Positions 16,930-25,883 of a stretch of 64,000 bases of DNA are shown here, piece by piece. Position numbers and translations under genes: made by a program. Numbering within the stretch: position 1 is the first letter of the stretch; every line of letters begins with the position of its first letter. The stretch is from Devosia sp. 67-54 (GTDB taxonomy: Bacteria > Pseudomonadota > Alphaproteobacteria > Rhizobiales > Devosiaceae): NCBI RefSeq assembly GCF_001899075.1, contig NZ_MKVA01000011.1, positions 124,001 to 188,000 of the forward strand, given 5' to 3'. Under the pieces are notes generated by a model. It saw only the letters and a list, made by a program, of their open reading frames with translations, was not told the origin of the DNA and made no database searches.

Positions 16930-17946
16930 ATGAGCGACGCCGCCCCCGACAGCCTGATCGCGCCTCCGGTGGCGCCGCGCGACCGGCGGATCGTGGCGAC
17001 CGCCATGGTGTCGGTGGCGCTGCATCTGGTCCTGATCGGCTGGCTGGTGCTGCCGCGGCTGCCTCTGCCCGAGCCGTCCGACCCGCCCGCCATCGCCGTT
17101 GAGCTGGTGCCGCCGGCGGCGTTGTCGTCGGCCGAGCTGCCGTCCTCGTCCGCCGCGCCGCCGGTGTCGTCCGCGGAACCCGCCTCGGCCCCGTCGTCCG
17201 AGGCGCCGTCCTCGGCCGAACCGCCCTTGTCGGAACCGGCGGCGTCATCGCAGGAGCCGTCATCCGCCGCCACTTCGTCCGCCGCCGAATCCGCCTCCGC
17301 GTCGGAACCGCCATCCTCGGTCGCGCCGCCGGTTCCCGCCGCCCGGCCGATCGTCATTCCCGTCGGGCCGAGCGCCTCCGCTTCCGAGGCGTCGTCGGCC
17401 GAAGCCGCGTCCGCTTCGGAGGAGGTGTCCTCGGCCGCCTCCGAGCCGCTCTCCTCGGCGGAGGCAAGCGCCGCGGACGCGGTCTCGGCGCTCGCCACCA
17501 CCGATCCCGCTGCCGGCGACAGCATCGCCGAGCCGGGCGAAACGGCCACGCCCCCGCCGTCGCTGGCCGGCGCGCTGCATGCCGCCAAGCGCTTCTATCT
17601 CGATGCGGTGCTCGATGCGCCGGCCATGGCCCGGGCGCGCGAGGCGATCAAAAAGCTGCCGCCGGAAAAGCGTCTGGTGCAGACCTGCAACATCGAGGCG
17701 GTGGGCCAGCTCGGCAATGCCGGCCGCGGCTTTTCGCCCGACGCGGTGGTCGCCAACGCCTTCGTTCCGCCGGTCGTGTCGGGGTCGAGCTTCACCGTCA
17801 CGGGCGGCGCGTTCCGCTCGGGCGGCAAATGGTATGCGCTCGCCTATGCCTGCACGCTCAGCCACGACATGGATGCGGTGACTGCCTTCTCCTATCGCAT
17901 CGGCGCCGACGTCACCGCCACGCTCAAGCCGAAGATGGGCGGCTAG
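16930..17946 (+). CDS. DUF930 protein 1 with membrane anchor and Ser/Ala/Pro/Glu linker
   Basis: This 338-residue protein has one hydrophobic segment near the N terminus (about 21-41), a long low-complexity linker (about 60-215) built of SSAE, SSAP and PSS repeats, and a C-terminal DUF930 domain (about 225-335). The domain holds two cysteines, in LVQTCNIEAV and YACTLSH, likely a disulfide in the periplasm. The layout resembles TonB-like proteins that span the periplasm, but no TonB domain is present. DUF930 has no known function and is typical of Hyphomicrobiales. The next gene, four bases on, encodes a second DUF930 protein. Confidence 0.82.
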   Translation: MSDAAPDSLIAPPVAPRDRRIVATAMVSVALHLVLIGWLVLPRLPLPEPSDPPAIAVELVPPAALSSAELPSSSAAPPVSSAEPASAPSSEAPSSAEPPLSEPAASSQEPSSAATSSAAESASASEPPSSVAPPVPAARPIVIPVGPSASASEASSAEAASASEEVSSAASEPLSSAEASAADAVSALATTDPAAGDSIAEPGETATPPPSLAGALHAAKRFYLDAVLDAPAMARAREAIKKLPPEKRLVQTCNIEAVGQLGNAGRGFSPDAVVANAFVPPVVSGSSFTVTGGAFRSGGKWYALAYACTLSHDMDAVTAFSYRIGADVTATLKPKMGG

Positions 17947-17950
17947 CGCC

Positions 17951-18661
17951 ATGACCGACCTCGCCGCCGAGGCGCGCCTGCTGCTGCTGCCCGACCGCCG
18001 CCTCGCCGCAGGCACGCTGGCCTCGCTGCTCGCGCATGGCGCGCTGCTCGCGGCGCTGCTGCTGCTGACGCCGCTCAAGCAGATGGTGGTGCCGCCGCCG
18101 CGGCCGGTGTCGGTCGAGATCGTGACCGATGCCGAGCTCGCGGCGCTGGAGCAGCCGGCGCAGACGCCGGAGCTGACCGCGCCGACCGGCGCCGGCGCGG
18201 CCGCGCCACCATCCACCGCCGCGCCGGCGCAAAAAAACCCGGGGGCGCCGCCTTCGACCATCCTCGGCGTCCACATCGCCACCGATTTCTACGCCGGCGG
18301 CATCCTCGCCGAGCCGGGCATGGCGAAAATGAAGCGCACGCTCGAAAGCTTCGCCCCCAGCGAGCGGCTGGTGCAATTGTGCAATATCGAAGGGCTCGAG
18401 CAGATCCGGCGCGGCGCCCCCGACTACGATCCCGACACGCTGGTCACCTACGCCATGTCCGATCCGCTGGTCGCCGGGCTGACGCTGACGGCGCCCGGCG
18501 CCGCCTTCCGATCGCGCCGCAAATGGTATGGGGTCGCGGTCAGATGCACCGTCGCCGCCGACCTCGAAAGCGTCACCGGCTTCGAGTTCCGCCTCGGCAA
18601 GCCCATCCCGCAAAGCGAATGGGAGGCGCACAACCTCAACGCCGAGGACAGCGACGAATAG
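17951..18661 (+). CDS. DUF930 protein 2 (tandem paralogue)
   Basis: The 236-residue protein repeats the plan of its neighbour: one N-terminal hydrophobic segment (about 20-40, LASLLAHGALLAALLLL), a shorter Pro/Ala linker and a C-terminal DUF930 domain (about 110-225) with matching cysteines in LVQLCNIEGL and VAVRCTVAA and the shared motif RKWYGVA. The pair most likely arose by duplication and is co-transcribed. An A7-C3-G5 tract at 18231-18245 lies in the linker codons CAA AAA AAC CCG GGG; slippage there would remove the domain. The function is unknown. Confidence 0.82.
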   Translation: MTDLAAEARLLLLPDRRLAAGTLASLLAHGALLAALLLLTPLKQMVVPPPRPVSVEIVTDAELAALEQPAQTPELTAPTGAGAAAPPSTAAPAQKNPGAPPSTILGVHIATDFYAGGILAEPGMAKMKRTLESFAPSERLVQLCNIEGLEQIRRGAPDYDPDTLVTYAMSDPLVAGLTLTAPGAAFRSRRKWYGVAVRCTVAADLESVTGFEFRLGKPIPQSEWEAHNLNAEDSDE

Positions 18662-18670
18662 CTTAGCTGC

Positions 18671-19615
18671 TCAGGCGCGGCGCTTTTCGATGGCGTCCCA
18701 GATCATCGGCGCGATGTCGGGGCCGCCGAAGCGCTTGATCTCGCGGATGCCGGTGGGCGAGGTGACGTTGATCTCGGTGAGGTAGCCGCCGATCACGTCG
18801 ATGCCGACGAAGATCATGTCGAGCGCCTTGAGCCGCGGCGCGATGGCGGCGCAGATCTCGCGCTCGCGCGCGGTCAGCGGGCTGAGCTCGGCGCGCCCGC
18901 CCACATGCATGTTGGCGCGCGCCTCGCCGTCCGAGGGCACGCGGTTGAGCCCCGCCACCGCCTCGCCGTCGACAATGATGATGCGCTTGTCGCCCTGGCG
19001 CACCTCCGGCAGATAGCGCTGCACCATGAAGGGCTCGCGGAACGCCGTCTCGAACAGCTCGAGCAGGCTCACGAGGTTGTGGCTGCCCTCCTCGATGAAG
19101 AACACCCCGGCGCCGCCATTGCCGTAGAGCGGCTTGACGATGATGTTGCCATGCTCTTTGCGGAACTCCTGGATCAATTGCCGGTCGCGCGTCACCAGCG
19201 TCGGCGGCATCAGCTCGGGAAATTCGGTGACCAGGATCTTTTCGGGCGAATTGCGCACCGCCGCCGGCGGGTTCACCACATAGGTGCGCGGGTGGATGCG
19301 CTCCAGCATGTGGGTGATGGTGGTGTAATTCATGTCGAAGGGCGGGTCCTGCCGCATCAGCACCACGTCGTATTCGGCAAGGTTGCGCCGCCTGGCCTCG
19401 CCCAGCCGGTAGTGCTCGCCCCTGGGCTTGTCGAACACCTCGACCGGCGCCACCTCCGCCGACAGCACATTGTCGCGCAGGCCGAGCGAGCCGACGGTGT
19501 AATAGTCGAGCCGGTGGCCGCGCGCCTGCGCCTCCAGCATCATGGCGAAGGTCGAATCCCCGACCGGGTTGATCGAGGCGATGGGGTCCATCTGGACGGC
19601 GACGCTGAGGCTCAT
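18671..19615 (-). CDS. gshB: Glutathione synthase
   Basis: GshB joins gamma-glutamylcysteine and glycine with ATP, the last step of glutathione synthesis. The 314-residue ATP-grasp protein starts with the typical [19 protein letters not shown]; the ATP-binding [14 protein letters not shown], the substrate-contact [11 protein letters not shown] and the C-terminal metal-binding [13 protein letters not shown] are all present. Length is normal. Its start codon abuts the yraN stop, so rsmI, yraN and gshB form one operon, an arrangement frequent in this order. Confidence 0.95.
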   Translation of the reverse strand: MSLSVAVQMDPIASINPVGDSTFAMMLEAQARGHRLDYYTVGSLGLRDNVLSAEVAPVEVFDKPRGEHYRLGEARRRNLAEYDVVLMRQDPPFDMNYTTITHMLERIHPRTYVVNPPAAVRNSPEKILVTEFPELMPPTLVTRDRQLIQEFRKEHGNIIVKPLYGNGGAGVFFIEEGSHNLVSLLELFETAFREPFMVQRYLPEVRQGDKRIIIVDGEAVAGLNRVPSDGEARANMHVGGRAELSPLTAREREICAAIAPRLKALDMIFVGIDVIGGYLTEINVTSPTGIREIKRFGGPDIAPMIWDAIEKRRA

Positions 19616-20011
19616 TCACGCAATTCCGGTGGCATCGAAGGCGCTGACGATGTGGCGCGGCCAGGCGAAGGGCGCAAGGAAAATCACGTCGAAGCGCAAT
19701 CCGCCCCCGGCGTAGCGCGGATTGCGGATCAGCCAGGCCTGCGCCGCCCGCACGATGCGCCTGCGGTTGACCGCCGCCAGCGCGTCGGCTTCCTGGTGCG
19801 AGAAGCTGCGCGTCTTGACCTCGACGAACACGACCGTGCCGCCGCGCCGGACGACTAGGTCGATCTCGCCCACCGGGGTCTTCACCCGCCGCGCCAGGAC
19901 GCGATAGCCCTGCGCCATCAGGTACAGCGCCGCCAGCGTCTCGCCGCGGCGGCCGGCGCCCTCGGCAAATTTGCGGTACTCACTCTTTGGCTTTGAGGGC
20001 GAGCGCGGCAT
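19616..20011 (-). CDS. YraN/UPF0102 family nuclease-like protein
   Basis: A 131-residue protein of the UPF0102 family, which has the core of a restriction-endonuclease fold. The motif GEIDLVVRRGGTVVFVEVKT supplies the Asp and Glu-x-Lys that would bind metal. Family members are suspected Holliday-junction-type nucleases, but this is not established. It starts within rsmI (32-base overlap) and its stop touches the gshB start, so translation is tightly coupled along the rsmI-yraN-gshB operon. No closer in-frame ATG would remove the overlap. Confidence 0.88.
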   Translation of the reverse strand: MPRSPSKPKSEYRKFAEGAGRRGETLAALYLMAQGYRVLARRVKTPVGEIDLVVRRGGTVVFVEVKTRSFSHQEADALAAVNRRRIVRAAQAWLIRNPRYAGGGLRFDVIFLAPFAWPRHIVSAFDATGIA

Positions 20012-20861
20012 CGTAGACGTCCTTGCGCTTGAGGCCGAACTGCGCGGCGACGGCGTCGACCGCCGAGCGCAGCGGCTGCGTCGCCATGGCCTCGGCCAGC
20101 GCCGCCGTCCATTGCTCCTCGCTCACTGCAGCTTCGGTGGCCCCGGCCACCACGATCACCGCCTCGCCCCTGGGGTCGGCCTCGCCGAATTGCTGCGCCA
20201 GATCGCCGAGCGGCGCGCGGAACACCCGCTCGAACTTTTTGGTGAGCTCGAGCGCCACCACGCCGACGCGCTCGGCGCCGAAGACCTTGGCCATGCCGGC
20301 AAGGCTGTCGCCCAGCCGCCGCGGCGATTCGTAGAACACCAGCGTCTCGCGCCGGCCGGCCAGATGCCGCAGCGCCTGCTCCCGCGCCTCGGCCCGCGGT
20401 GGCAGGAAGCCGAAAAACCCGAAGGCATCGGTCGGCAGCCCGGCCACCGCCAGCGCCGCCAGCAGCGCCGAGGCGCCCGGCGCCGCGAACACCGGCAGCC
20501 CGTCTTCGCGCGCCGCCCGCACCAGCGGAAAGCCGGGGTCGGAGAGCAGCGGCGTCCCCGCGTCCGAGATCAGCGCCACCCGCCCGCCGCGCCTGAGATC
20601 GTCGAGGATGGTGTCGACCAGCGCCCGCTCATTGTGCTCGTGCAGCGCCTTGCGCGGCGTGGTGATGCCGAAATGTTCGAGCAGGCGGGCGCTGGTGCGG
20701 GTATCTTCGCAGTAGACGACGTCGGCCCCCGCCAGCGTCTCGAGCCCGCGCAGCGTCATGTCGCGCAGATTTCCGATCGGCGTCGCCACCACGTAGAGGC
20801 CCGGCGCCAGCTCGGGTGCGTCGAACGCCGTCCCGGCGATGAAATAGCGGCGCTCGTGCAC
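19980..20861 (-). CDS. rsmI: 16S rRNA (cytidine1402-2'-O)-methyltransferase
   Basis: RsmI uses S-adenosylmethionine to methylate the 2'-O of C1402 in the ribosomal P site. The 293-residue protein has the tetrapyrrole-methylase-fold signature GLYVVATPIGNLRDMTLR (21-38), the EDTRTS loop, SDAGTPLLSDPG and the C-terminal small domain with an alanine- and lysine-rich end. It heads the operon with yraN and gshB and diverges from a lipoprotein gene; the 77-base gap should hold both promoters. Pairing of rsmI with an LpoA-like gene is also seen in gammaproteobacteria. Confidence 0.93.
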   Translation of the reverse strand: MHERRYFIAGTAFDAPELAPGLYVVATPIGNLRDMTLRGLETLAGADVVYCEDTRTSARLLEHFGITTPRKALHEHNERALVDTILDDLRRGGRVALISDAGTPLLSDPGFPLVRAAREDGLPVFAAPGASALLAALAVAGLPTDAFGFFGFLPPRAEAREQALRHLAGRRETLVFYESPRRLGDSLAGMAKVFGAERVGVVALELTKKFERVFRAPLGDLAQQFGEADPRGEAVIVVAGATEAAVSEEQWTAALAEAMATQPLRSAVDAVAAQFGLKRKDVYDAALALKAKE

Positions 20862-20938
20862 GAGCCGGCTCCTGGCCTCAGACGGAGCCTTTAGTCTTTA
20901 AGGACCCCCCGGCGTTTTGTATAGAACGGGAGGGACGG

Positions 20939-22153
20939 GTGCGAGGGCAGGGGAATCACTTCGATTTGACAGGGCTATCGGTGACGCGCCGGCAGGCGCT
21001 GTTGGGCGGCCTGTCGCTCCTGACGCTGTCGGGCTGCTCGAGCTTCGACCTCAACCTGCCGCGCCTCGGCGGACCCAGCGCGCCCTCCGCCCCCGCGGTG
21101 AACGGCCAGACCATCGGCAGCGGCCCGGTCCGCGTCGCCATGCTGCTGCCGCTGAGCGGCGATGTGGCGCTCGGCAAGGTCGCGACCTCCATGCAGAACG
21201 GCGCCATCCTCGCCATGGAGTTCGTGTCGTCCAACCCCAACATGGCCGACAACATCACCCTGGTGGTCAAGGACACCGGCCCCTCGGCGCGGGGTGCCGC
21301 CGCCGCCGCGAGCCAGGCGGTGGCCGAGGGCGCGAGCCTGATCCTCGGGCCGCTCAAGGCCGACCAGGTGAGCGCCGCCGGCAGCGTGGCGCGCTCCGCC
21401 GGCATTCCGCTGATCGGCTTTTCCAACAATTCCGGCGCCGCCGCGCCCGGCGTCTATCTGCTCAACGTGCTGCCCGAAAGCGAGGCCAGGCGCTCGCTCG
21501 CCTACGCCAAGGCGCAGGGGCGCCAGGCGCTGGCCGGTATCTTTCCCAACAACGATTTCGGCCGCATCCAGCAGGCCGCCTTCCAGCAGGCGGCCGCCGA
21601 TCTGGGCCTCAGGATCGTCGGCATGTATTCGTTCGGCTCCGAGGCCGAGGCCCGCAATGTCGTCGCCCAGATCGGCCCGACGCTCAGCGCCCGGCAGGTC
21701 GACACGCTGTTCTTGCCCGACCGCGCCACCGCCCCGAGCTTCGGTGTGCTGCTGCAGCAGGCCAACATCCCTGCCGGCGGCCAGCTCATCGTCGGCTCGG
21801 CCGACTGGAACGGCGATCCACAGATCCTGGCGACGCCCTATCTCGACGGCGCCATCTATCCGGCGCTCGACGACAAGGGCTACCAGGCCATCCTGCCGCA
21901 ATACCAGCAGCGCTTCGGCGGCGCGCCGCACCCGCTGGTCACCATCGCCTACACCGCCGTGGTGCTCGCCAACGCCTCGACCCTCAGCATGGCGCAGCCC
22001 AAATACAACGCCGCTCTGCTCACCGCCCCCGGCGGCTTCAACGGCCGCGACGGCGTTTTCCGCTTTTTGAGCGACGGCCGCAGCCAGTTCGCCCTGGTGG
22101 TCAAGAAGATCAGCAACGGCACCGCGCAGGTGGCGGACGGCGCGAAGCTGTAG
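20939..22153 (+). CDS. Periplasmic-binding-fold lipoprotein, penicillin-binding protein activator (LpoA/LivK-like)
   Basis: A 404-residue protein with a lipobox, LTLSGC, after an Arg-Arg-containing signal (TRRQALLGG), then a type I periplasmic binding fold starting VRVAMLLPLSGDVALGKV. Features such as GPLKADQV, FSNNSG and NNDFGR match LivK- and LpoA-C-terminal-like proteins. Divergent pairing with rsmI, as for lpoA in enterobacteria, favours a role in activating peptidoglycan synthesis over amino-acid uptake; no ABC permease genes are near. The start is uncertain: GTG 20939 has a GGGAGGGA site but short spacing, GTG 20981 would start right before TRRQ. A Gly/Ala-rich linker follows the lipid anchor. 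Confidence 0.82.
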   Translation: MRGQGNHFDLTGLSVTRRQALLGGLSLLTLSGCSSFDLNLPRLGGPSAPSAPAVNGQTIGSGPVRVAMLLPLSGDVALGKVATSMQNGAILAMEFVSSNPNMADNITLVVKDTGPSARGAAAAASQAVAEGASLILGPLKADQVSAAGSVARSAGIPLIGFSNNSGAAAPGVYLLNVLPESEARRSLAYAKAQGRQALAGIFPNNDFGRIQQAAFQQAAADLGLRIVGMYSFGSEAEARNVVAQIGPTLSARQVDTLFLPDRATAPSFGVLLQQANIPAGGQLIVGSADWNGDPQILATPYLDGAIYPALDDKGYQAILPQYQQRFGGAPHPLVTIAYTAVVLANASTLSMAQPKYNAALLTAPGGFNGRDGVFRFLSDGRSQFALVVKKISNGTAQVADGAKL

Positions 22154-22201
22154 CTGCATGTTTATGGTTTGTTCCTGGCGGTTTTTGCCCTATGCTCGGG
22201 C

Positions 22202-23245
22202 ATGGGCGACAGCAGCATCGAACGGCCGGACGAGCCGGTTCATCTCACCGAAGATGCACAGACCGGCGACCGGTTCCTGGTCTACGGCACGGCGAAAGGT
22301 CTGAGACTCGACATCCGCTATGCCGGCGACACCCTGTGGATGACCCAGGCCCAGATCGGCGAACTGTTCGGCAAGGACGTCTCCACCGTCTCCCGGCACA
22401 TCGCGAATGTGCTCCAGGAGGGTGAACTCGACGACACTTGTTTGCAGAAAGCGCAAACAAGTGGCGGTCGCCCGGCGGTGCTTTACAGCCTGGATATGGT
22501 CATCTCCGTCGGCTACCGCGTGTCCTCGACCCAGGCGACCCTGTTCCGCAAATGGGCGACGCAGAAGCTGGTGCAGTTTGCAACCCGCGGATTCGTTGTC
22601 GATGCCGAGCGGCTGAAGCGGCCCGGCAATGCCGACCGCATCGCCGAACTCCGCGAGATCATCCGCGATATCCGGGCGGACGAGGCCAATGTCTATCGCG
22701 AGTTGCGCAGCATCTGTGCGCTGTGCCAGGACTATGACGGCGCCTCGGAGGCGTGGCGTGAGTTCTACCAGCTGACGCAGGCCAAGCTCGTCTATGCCGT
22801 CACCTCGCACACCCCGGCCGAGATCGTTGCCAGCCGCGCTGATGCCCGGCAGCCCAATATGGGCCTCACCAACTGGCCGAACGAGAACATTCGGAAAGAG
22901 GACACCGCCACCTCCAAGAATTATCTCGCCGACGCCGAGATCAGGGAGCTCAACCGGCTGACCACGATCCTGCTCGACATCTTCGAGGATCAGGCGGAGT
23001 TGGGGCGGCTGGTGCTCATGCGGGATGTCGAGCACCTGCTCGACCAGCAGCTGCGCTCGCTCCACCGCACGGTCCTGTCGCATGGCGGCCGGATGAAAAT
23101 GTCCGACGCCAAAGAGCTGGCCGCCCGGCAATACGAGACATTCAGCGCTGCGCGCAAACTGGCGCGCCACAAGGACGCCGACGAGGTCATCTCGGCGCTG
23201 GTCAAGGCAGAAAAGGCGCTGCCCAGGCGGCCTCGCAAAAGCTAA
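22202..23245 (+). CDS. RhuM family protein (virulence-associated, orphan)
   Basis: The 347-residue protein matches RhuM, first named from Salmonella pathogenicity island 3. The N-terminal third has the typical DTLWMTQAQIGELFGKDVST and VSRHIANVLQEGEL, a DNA-binding-like region also found before some Fic proteins; the middle has YRVSSTQATLFRKWATQ and the C-terminal part is helical and charged. The biochemical role is unknown. ATG 22202 is preferred to the open frame from 22169. It sits between two housekeeping genes and its stop overlaps hemW's stop by four bases. RhuM genes are patchy and travel on islands, so acquisition is likely, though no mobility gene is visible. Confidence 0.85.
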   Translation: MGDSSIERPDEPVHLTEDAQTGDRFLVYGTAKGLRLDIRYAGDTLWMTQAQIGELFGKDVSTVSRHIANVLQEGELDDTCLQKAQTSGGRPAVLYSLDMVISVGYRVSSTQATLFRKWATQKLVQFATRGFVVDAERLKRPGNADRIAELREIIRDIRADEANVYRELRSICALCQDYDGASEAWREFYQLTQAKLVYAVTSHTPAEIVASRADARQPNMGLTNWPNENIRKEDTATSKNYLADAEIRELNRLTTILLDIFEDQAELGRLVLMRDVEHLLDQQLRSLHRTVLSHGGRMKMSDAKELAARQYETFSAARKLARHKDADEVISALVKAEKALPRRPRKS

Positions 23246-24414
23246 GCCGCCAGATCCGCCACAACGGCGTCGAGCACCGGCCAGCCCTTGTCGGTGACGC
23301 GCAGATTGCCGTTCGGCAGGGTTTCGACGAAGCCGATGCGTTTGAGCTCGTCGATCTGGCGCTGCTCGATGCGGCGGCCGCTGAGCGTGGCGAAGCGGTT
23401 GGGGTCGATGCCTTCGCGCAGCCGAAGGCCCATCACCAGCAGCTCGTCGCCTTCCTCTTCCCAGGTGAGGATATCGTCGGTGGCCATGCCGTGGCCGCGC
23501 GCCAGAACCTTGTTCTGCCACTCGAAGGGCAGCTTCTCGACCGCGGTGGCGTGGCGCTGCCCGTCGATCAGAAGCCGGCCGTGCGCGCCCGGGCCAACGC
23601 CGGCATATTCGCCGTAGCGCCAGTAGATGAGGTTGTGGATCGATTCCTGCCCCGGCCGGGCGTGGTTGGAAATCTCGTAGGCCGGCAGGCCGGCGGCGCG
23701 CGTCAGCTCCTGCGTCAGCTCGTAGAAATCGGCGCTCAGATCCTCGTCGGGCATCTTGAGCTTGCCGCTGTTCCACAGATCGAAATAGCGCGTCCCCATC
23801 TCGATGGTGAGCTGGTAGAGCGAGATGTGGCCTTCGGCCATCCACAGCGCTTCCTTGAGCTCGTCCTCCCAATCGCTCAAGGACTGCTTGGGCCGTGCGT
23901 AGATGAGGTCGAAGCTCGAGCGCGGGAAGATCGATTGCGCGAGGCGTACGGCGCGGATTGCCTCGTCGACCGTGTGGCGGCGGCCGAGCTCGGCGAGCGG
24001 GCCTTCGCGCAGCGACTGCACCCCCAGCGACACGCGGTTGACGCCGGCCGAACGATAGCCGCGGAACCGCTCCGCTTCGACCGAGGTCGGGTTGGCTTCG
24101 AGCGTGATCTCGGCGTCTGGAGCAATGGTCCAGTTCTGTGCGATGCTGCCGAGGATGGCATCCACCGAGCGCGGGTCCATCAGCGACGGCGTGCCGCCGC
24201 CGAAAAAGATCGAGCGCACCGTGCGGCCCCTGGTCAGCCGCGCGAAATGGCCGATCTCCTGCCTGTACGCCTCGACATAGGCGGCTTCGTCGAATTCGCC
24301 GCGGTGCACGTGCGAATTGAAGTCGCAATACGGGCACTTCGCCGCGCAGAACGGCCAGTGCACATAGACGCCGAACAGCCCGTTGGAGCGCCCGGTGGCG
24401 TCAGGACTGCTCAA
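23242..24414 (-). CDS. hemW: Radical SAM heme chaperone HemW
   Basis: A 390-residue HemN-like protein of the HemW group, which binds heme and delivers it to respiratory proteins and lacks the extra cysteine of HemN oxidases. The radical SAM motif C-x3-C-x2-C is at Cys23, Cys27 and Cys30 in FCAAKCPYC; FFGGGTPSLM and a C-terminal HemN domain follow. The start is TTG 24414, supported by GGAGGG five bases upstream, and lies inside the end of rdgB. The order rph-rdgB-hemW with overlapping ends is a conserved operon in this group. Confidence 0.92.
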   Translation of the reverse strand: MSSPDATGRSNGLFGVYVHWPFCAAKCPYCDFNSHVHRGEFDEAAYVEAYRQEIGHFARLTRGRTVRSIFFGGGTPSLMDPRSVDAILGSIAQNWTIAPDAEITLEANPTSVEAERFRGYRSAGVNRVSLGVQSLREGPLAELGRRHTVDEAIRAVRLAQSIFPRSSFDLIYARPKQSLSDWEDELKEALWMAEGHISLYQLTIEMGTRYFDLWNSGKLKMPDEDLSADFYELTQELTRAAGLPAYEISNHARPGQESIHNLIYWRYGEYAGVGPGAHGRLLIDGQRHATAVEKLPFEWQNKVLARGHGMATDDILTWEEEGDELLVMGLRLREGIDPNRFATLSGRRIEQRQIDELKRIGFVETLPNGNLRVTDKGWPVLDAVVADLAA

Positions 24415-25054
24415 TCGCGCCCTCCACGAATTTGGCGAAGGCGCGGGCGCGGTGGCTGAGGCCGACCTGCCCCGGCGCCCAGCTGTGCTTGGCCGAAGAC
24501 GGCATCTCGCCGAAGGTGATGTCGAAGCCGTCGGGCATGAACATCGGGTCGAACCCGAACCCCTTGTCGCCGCGCGGCGGCCACACCATGGTGCCGCTCA
24601 CCTGCCCGACATAGAGGTCGTCGCGCCCGTCCGGATGCGCGAGGCAGAGCGTGGCGTTGAACGAACCCTTGCGCAGCCCGGGCGAATTGGCGCCAATCGC
24701 CTGCAGCCGGTCCTCGACCCGCCGCATCGCCATCTGGTAGTCGCGCCCGGTCGGCGTCGCCGCCCAATCGGCGGTATAGACCCCCGGCTCGCCGCCGAGC
24801 GCATCGACGCACAGGCCGGAATCGTCGGCCAGCGCCACCATGCCGGCCGCGCTGGCCGCCGCATGCGCCTTGAGCCGTGCATTCTCGACGAAGCTGGTTC
24901 CGGTCTCCTCCGGCTCGGGCAGGCCGAGATCCTTGGCCGAGATCAACACGATGCCGAGCGGCGAGAACAGCTCGCGGAATTCGGCGAGCTTGCCGGCATT
25001 GTGCGTTGCGATCAGCAGCTTTTCGCCGCGCTTGAGCCGGGGGAGGTTAGCCAT
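24401..25054 (-). CDS. rdgB: XTP/dITP diphosphatase (Ham1/RdgB)
   Basis: This 217-residue enzyme hydrolyses XTP, ITP and their deoxy forms to monophosphates, keeping damaged purines out of nucleic acids. The signature [13 protein letters not shown] lies at about residues 14-26, the catalytic [11 protein letters not shown] near 75, and the C-terminal [10 protein letters not shown] block is complete. Its first eight bases overlap the end of rph and its last 14 overlap the hemW start. Length is normal and nothing unusual is seen. Confidence 0.95.
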   Translation of the reverse strand: MANLPRLKRGEKLLIATHNAGKLAEFRELFSPLGIVLISAKDLGLPEPEETGTSFVENARLKAHAAASAAGMVALADDSGLCVDALGGEPGVYTADWAATPTGRDYQMAMRRVEDRLQAIGANSPGLRKGSFNATLCLAHPDGRDDLYVGQVSGTMVWPPRGDKGFGFDPMFMPDGFDITFGEMPSSAKHSWAPGQVGLSHRARAFAKFVEGAIEQS

Positions 25055-25763
25055 CGAGCGCTGCCTGCTGCAATTGCGTCAGCTCGCCGATGCCCTTCTC
25101 GGCCAGCGCCATCAGCGCCGCGAGCTCCTCGCGGGTAAACGGCGTCTGCTCGGCGGTGCCCTGGATCTCGACGAAGCGGCCGGCGCCAGTGAGCACGAAA
25201 TTGGCGTCGGTCTCGGCCTCCACGTCCTCGAGATAATCGAGGTCGAGCACCGGCGTGCCGCGATAGATGCCGCACGAGATGGCGGCCACCGAATCGCGCA
25301 GCGGCTCGCCGCGCGTCAGCGAGCGGGCCTTGAGCCACTGCACCGCATCGTAAAGCGCGATATAGGCGCCGGTGATCGAGGCGGTGCGGGTGCCGCCATC
25401 GGCCTCCAGCACGTCGCAATCGAGCGTGATCTGGTTCTCGCCGAGCGCATGCATGTCGACCACGGCGCGCAAGCTGCGGCCGATCAGCCGCTGGATTTCC
25501 TGCGTCCGGCCCGATTGCTTGCCGGTCGCCGCCTCGCGCTTGGTGCGGCTGCCGGTCGAGCGCGGCAGCATGCCGTATTCGGCGGTGACCCAGCCGAGTC
25601 CGGAACCGCGCCGCCAGCTCGGCAGGCTGGTTTCGACCGACGCCGTCACGTGCACCTTGGTGTTGCCGAAGCTGACGAGGCAGCTTCCCTCGGCCTTCTG
25701 CGCCACGTTGCGCTCGATCCTGACGGCGCGCATCTGGTCTGGGCTGCGGCCGGAAGGGCGCAT
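25047..25763 (-). CDS. rph: Ribonuclease PH
   Basis: RNase PH trims the 3' ends of tRNA precursors by phosphorolysis. The 238-residue protein begins [19 protein letters not shown], the standard start, and has [31 protein letters not shown] and [13 protein letters not shown], which include the phosphate- and metal-contacting residues. It leads the rph-rdgB-hemW operon and diverges from hrcA. The 120-base gap between them contains a TTAA-N7-TTAA element. Confidence 0.95.
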   Translation of the reverse strand: MRPSGRSPDQMRAVRIERNVAQKAEGSCLVSFGNTKVHVTASVETSLPSWRRGSGLGWVTAEYGMLPRSTGSRTKREAATGKQSGRTQEIQRLIGRSLRAVVDMHALGENQITLDCDVLEADGGTRTASITGAYIALYDAVQWLKARSLTRGEPLRDSVAAISCGIYRGTPVLDLDYLEDVEAETDANFVLTGAGRFVEIQGTAEQTPFTREELAALMALAEKGIGELTQLQQAALDG

Positions 25764-25788
25764 CGGACAACTCTCGGGTCAATCAACG

Positions 25789-25803
25789 TTAACCGCCTCT
25801 TAA
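25789..25803. promoter_or_regulatory. Candidate CtrA-type site, TTAA-N7-TTAA
   Basis: TTAA (25789-25792), seven bases, TTAA (25800-25803) followed by C exactly fits the consensus for the cell-cycle regulator CtrA of alphaproteobacteria. It lies in the rph/hrcA intergenic gap, 26 bases from the rph start. In a genome this rich in G+C an exact match is uncommon but not proof. Confidence 0.4.
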
Positions 25804-25883
25804 CCCTCGCGCCCGGCCCCGACAACCCGGCCCCGCCTTTCATCGACCGGCGTTTTTGCCTAGATGGTTACAGGCGCAATTTG

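Noticed and set aside
22202-23245. Genomic island boundaries around RhuM
   Set aside because: No integrase, tRNA gene or direct repeats flank the gene, so only a single-gene insertion can be argued.
24840-25883. N-terminal extension of HrcA across rph and rdgB
   Set aside because: It is the antisense of rph and the rdgB start; HrcA begins naturally near 25884.
25764-25883. CIRCE element at hrcA
   Set aside because: No TTAGCACTC-N9-GAGTGCTAA or close variant on either strand in the window.
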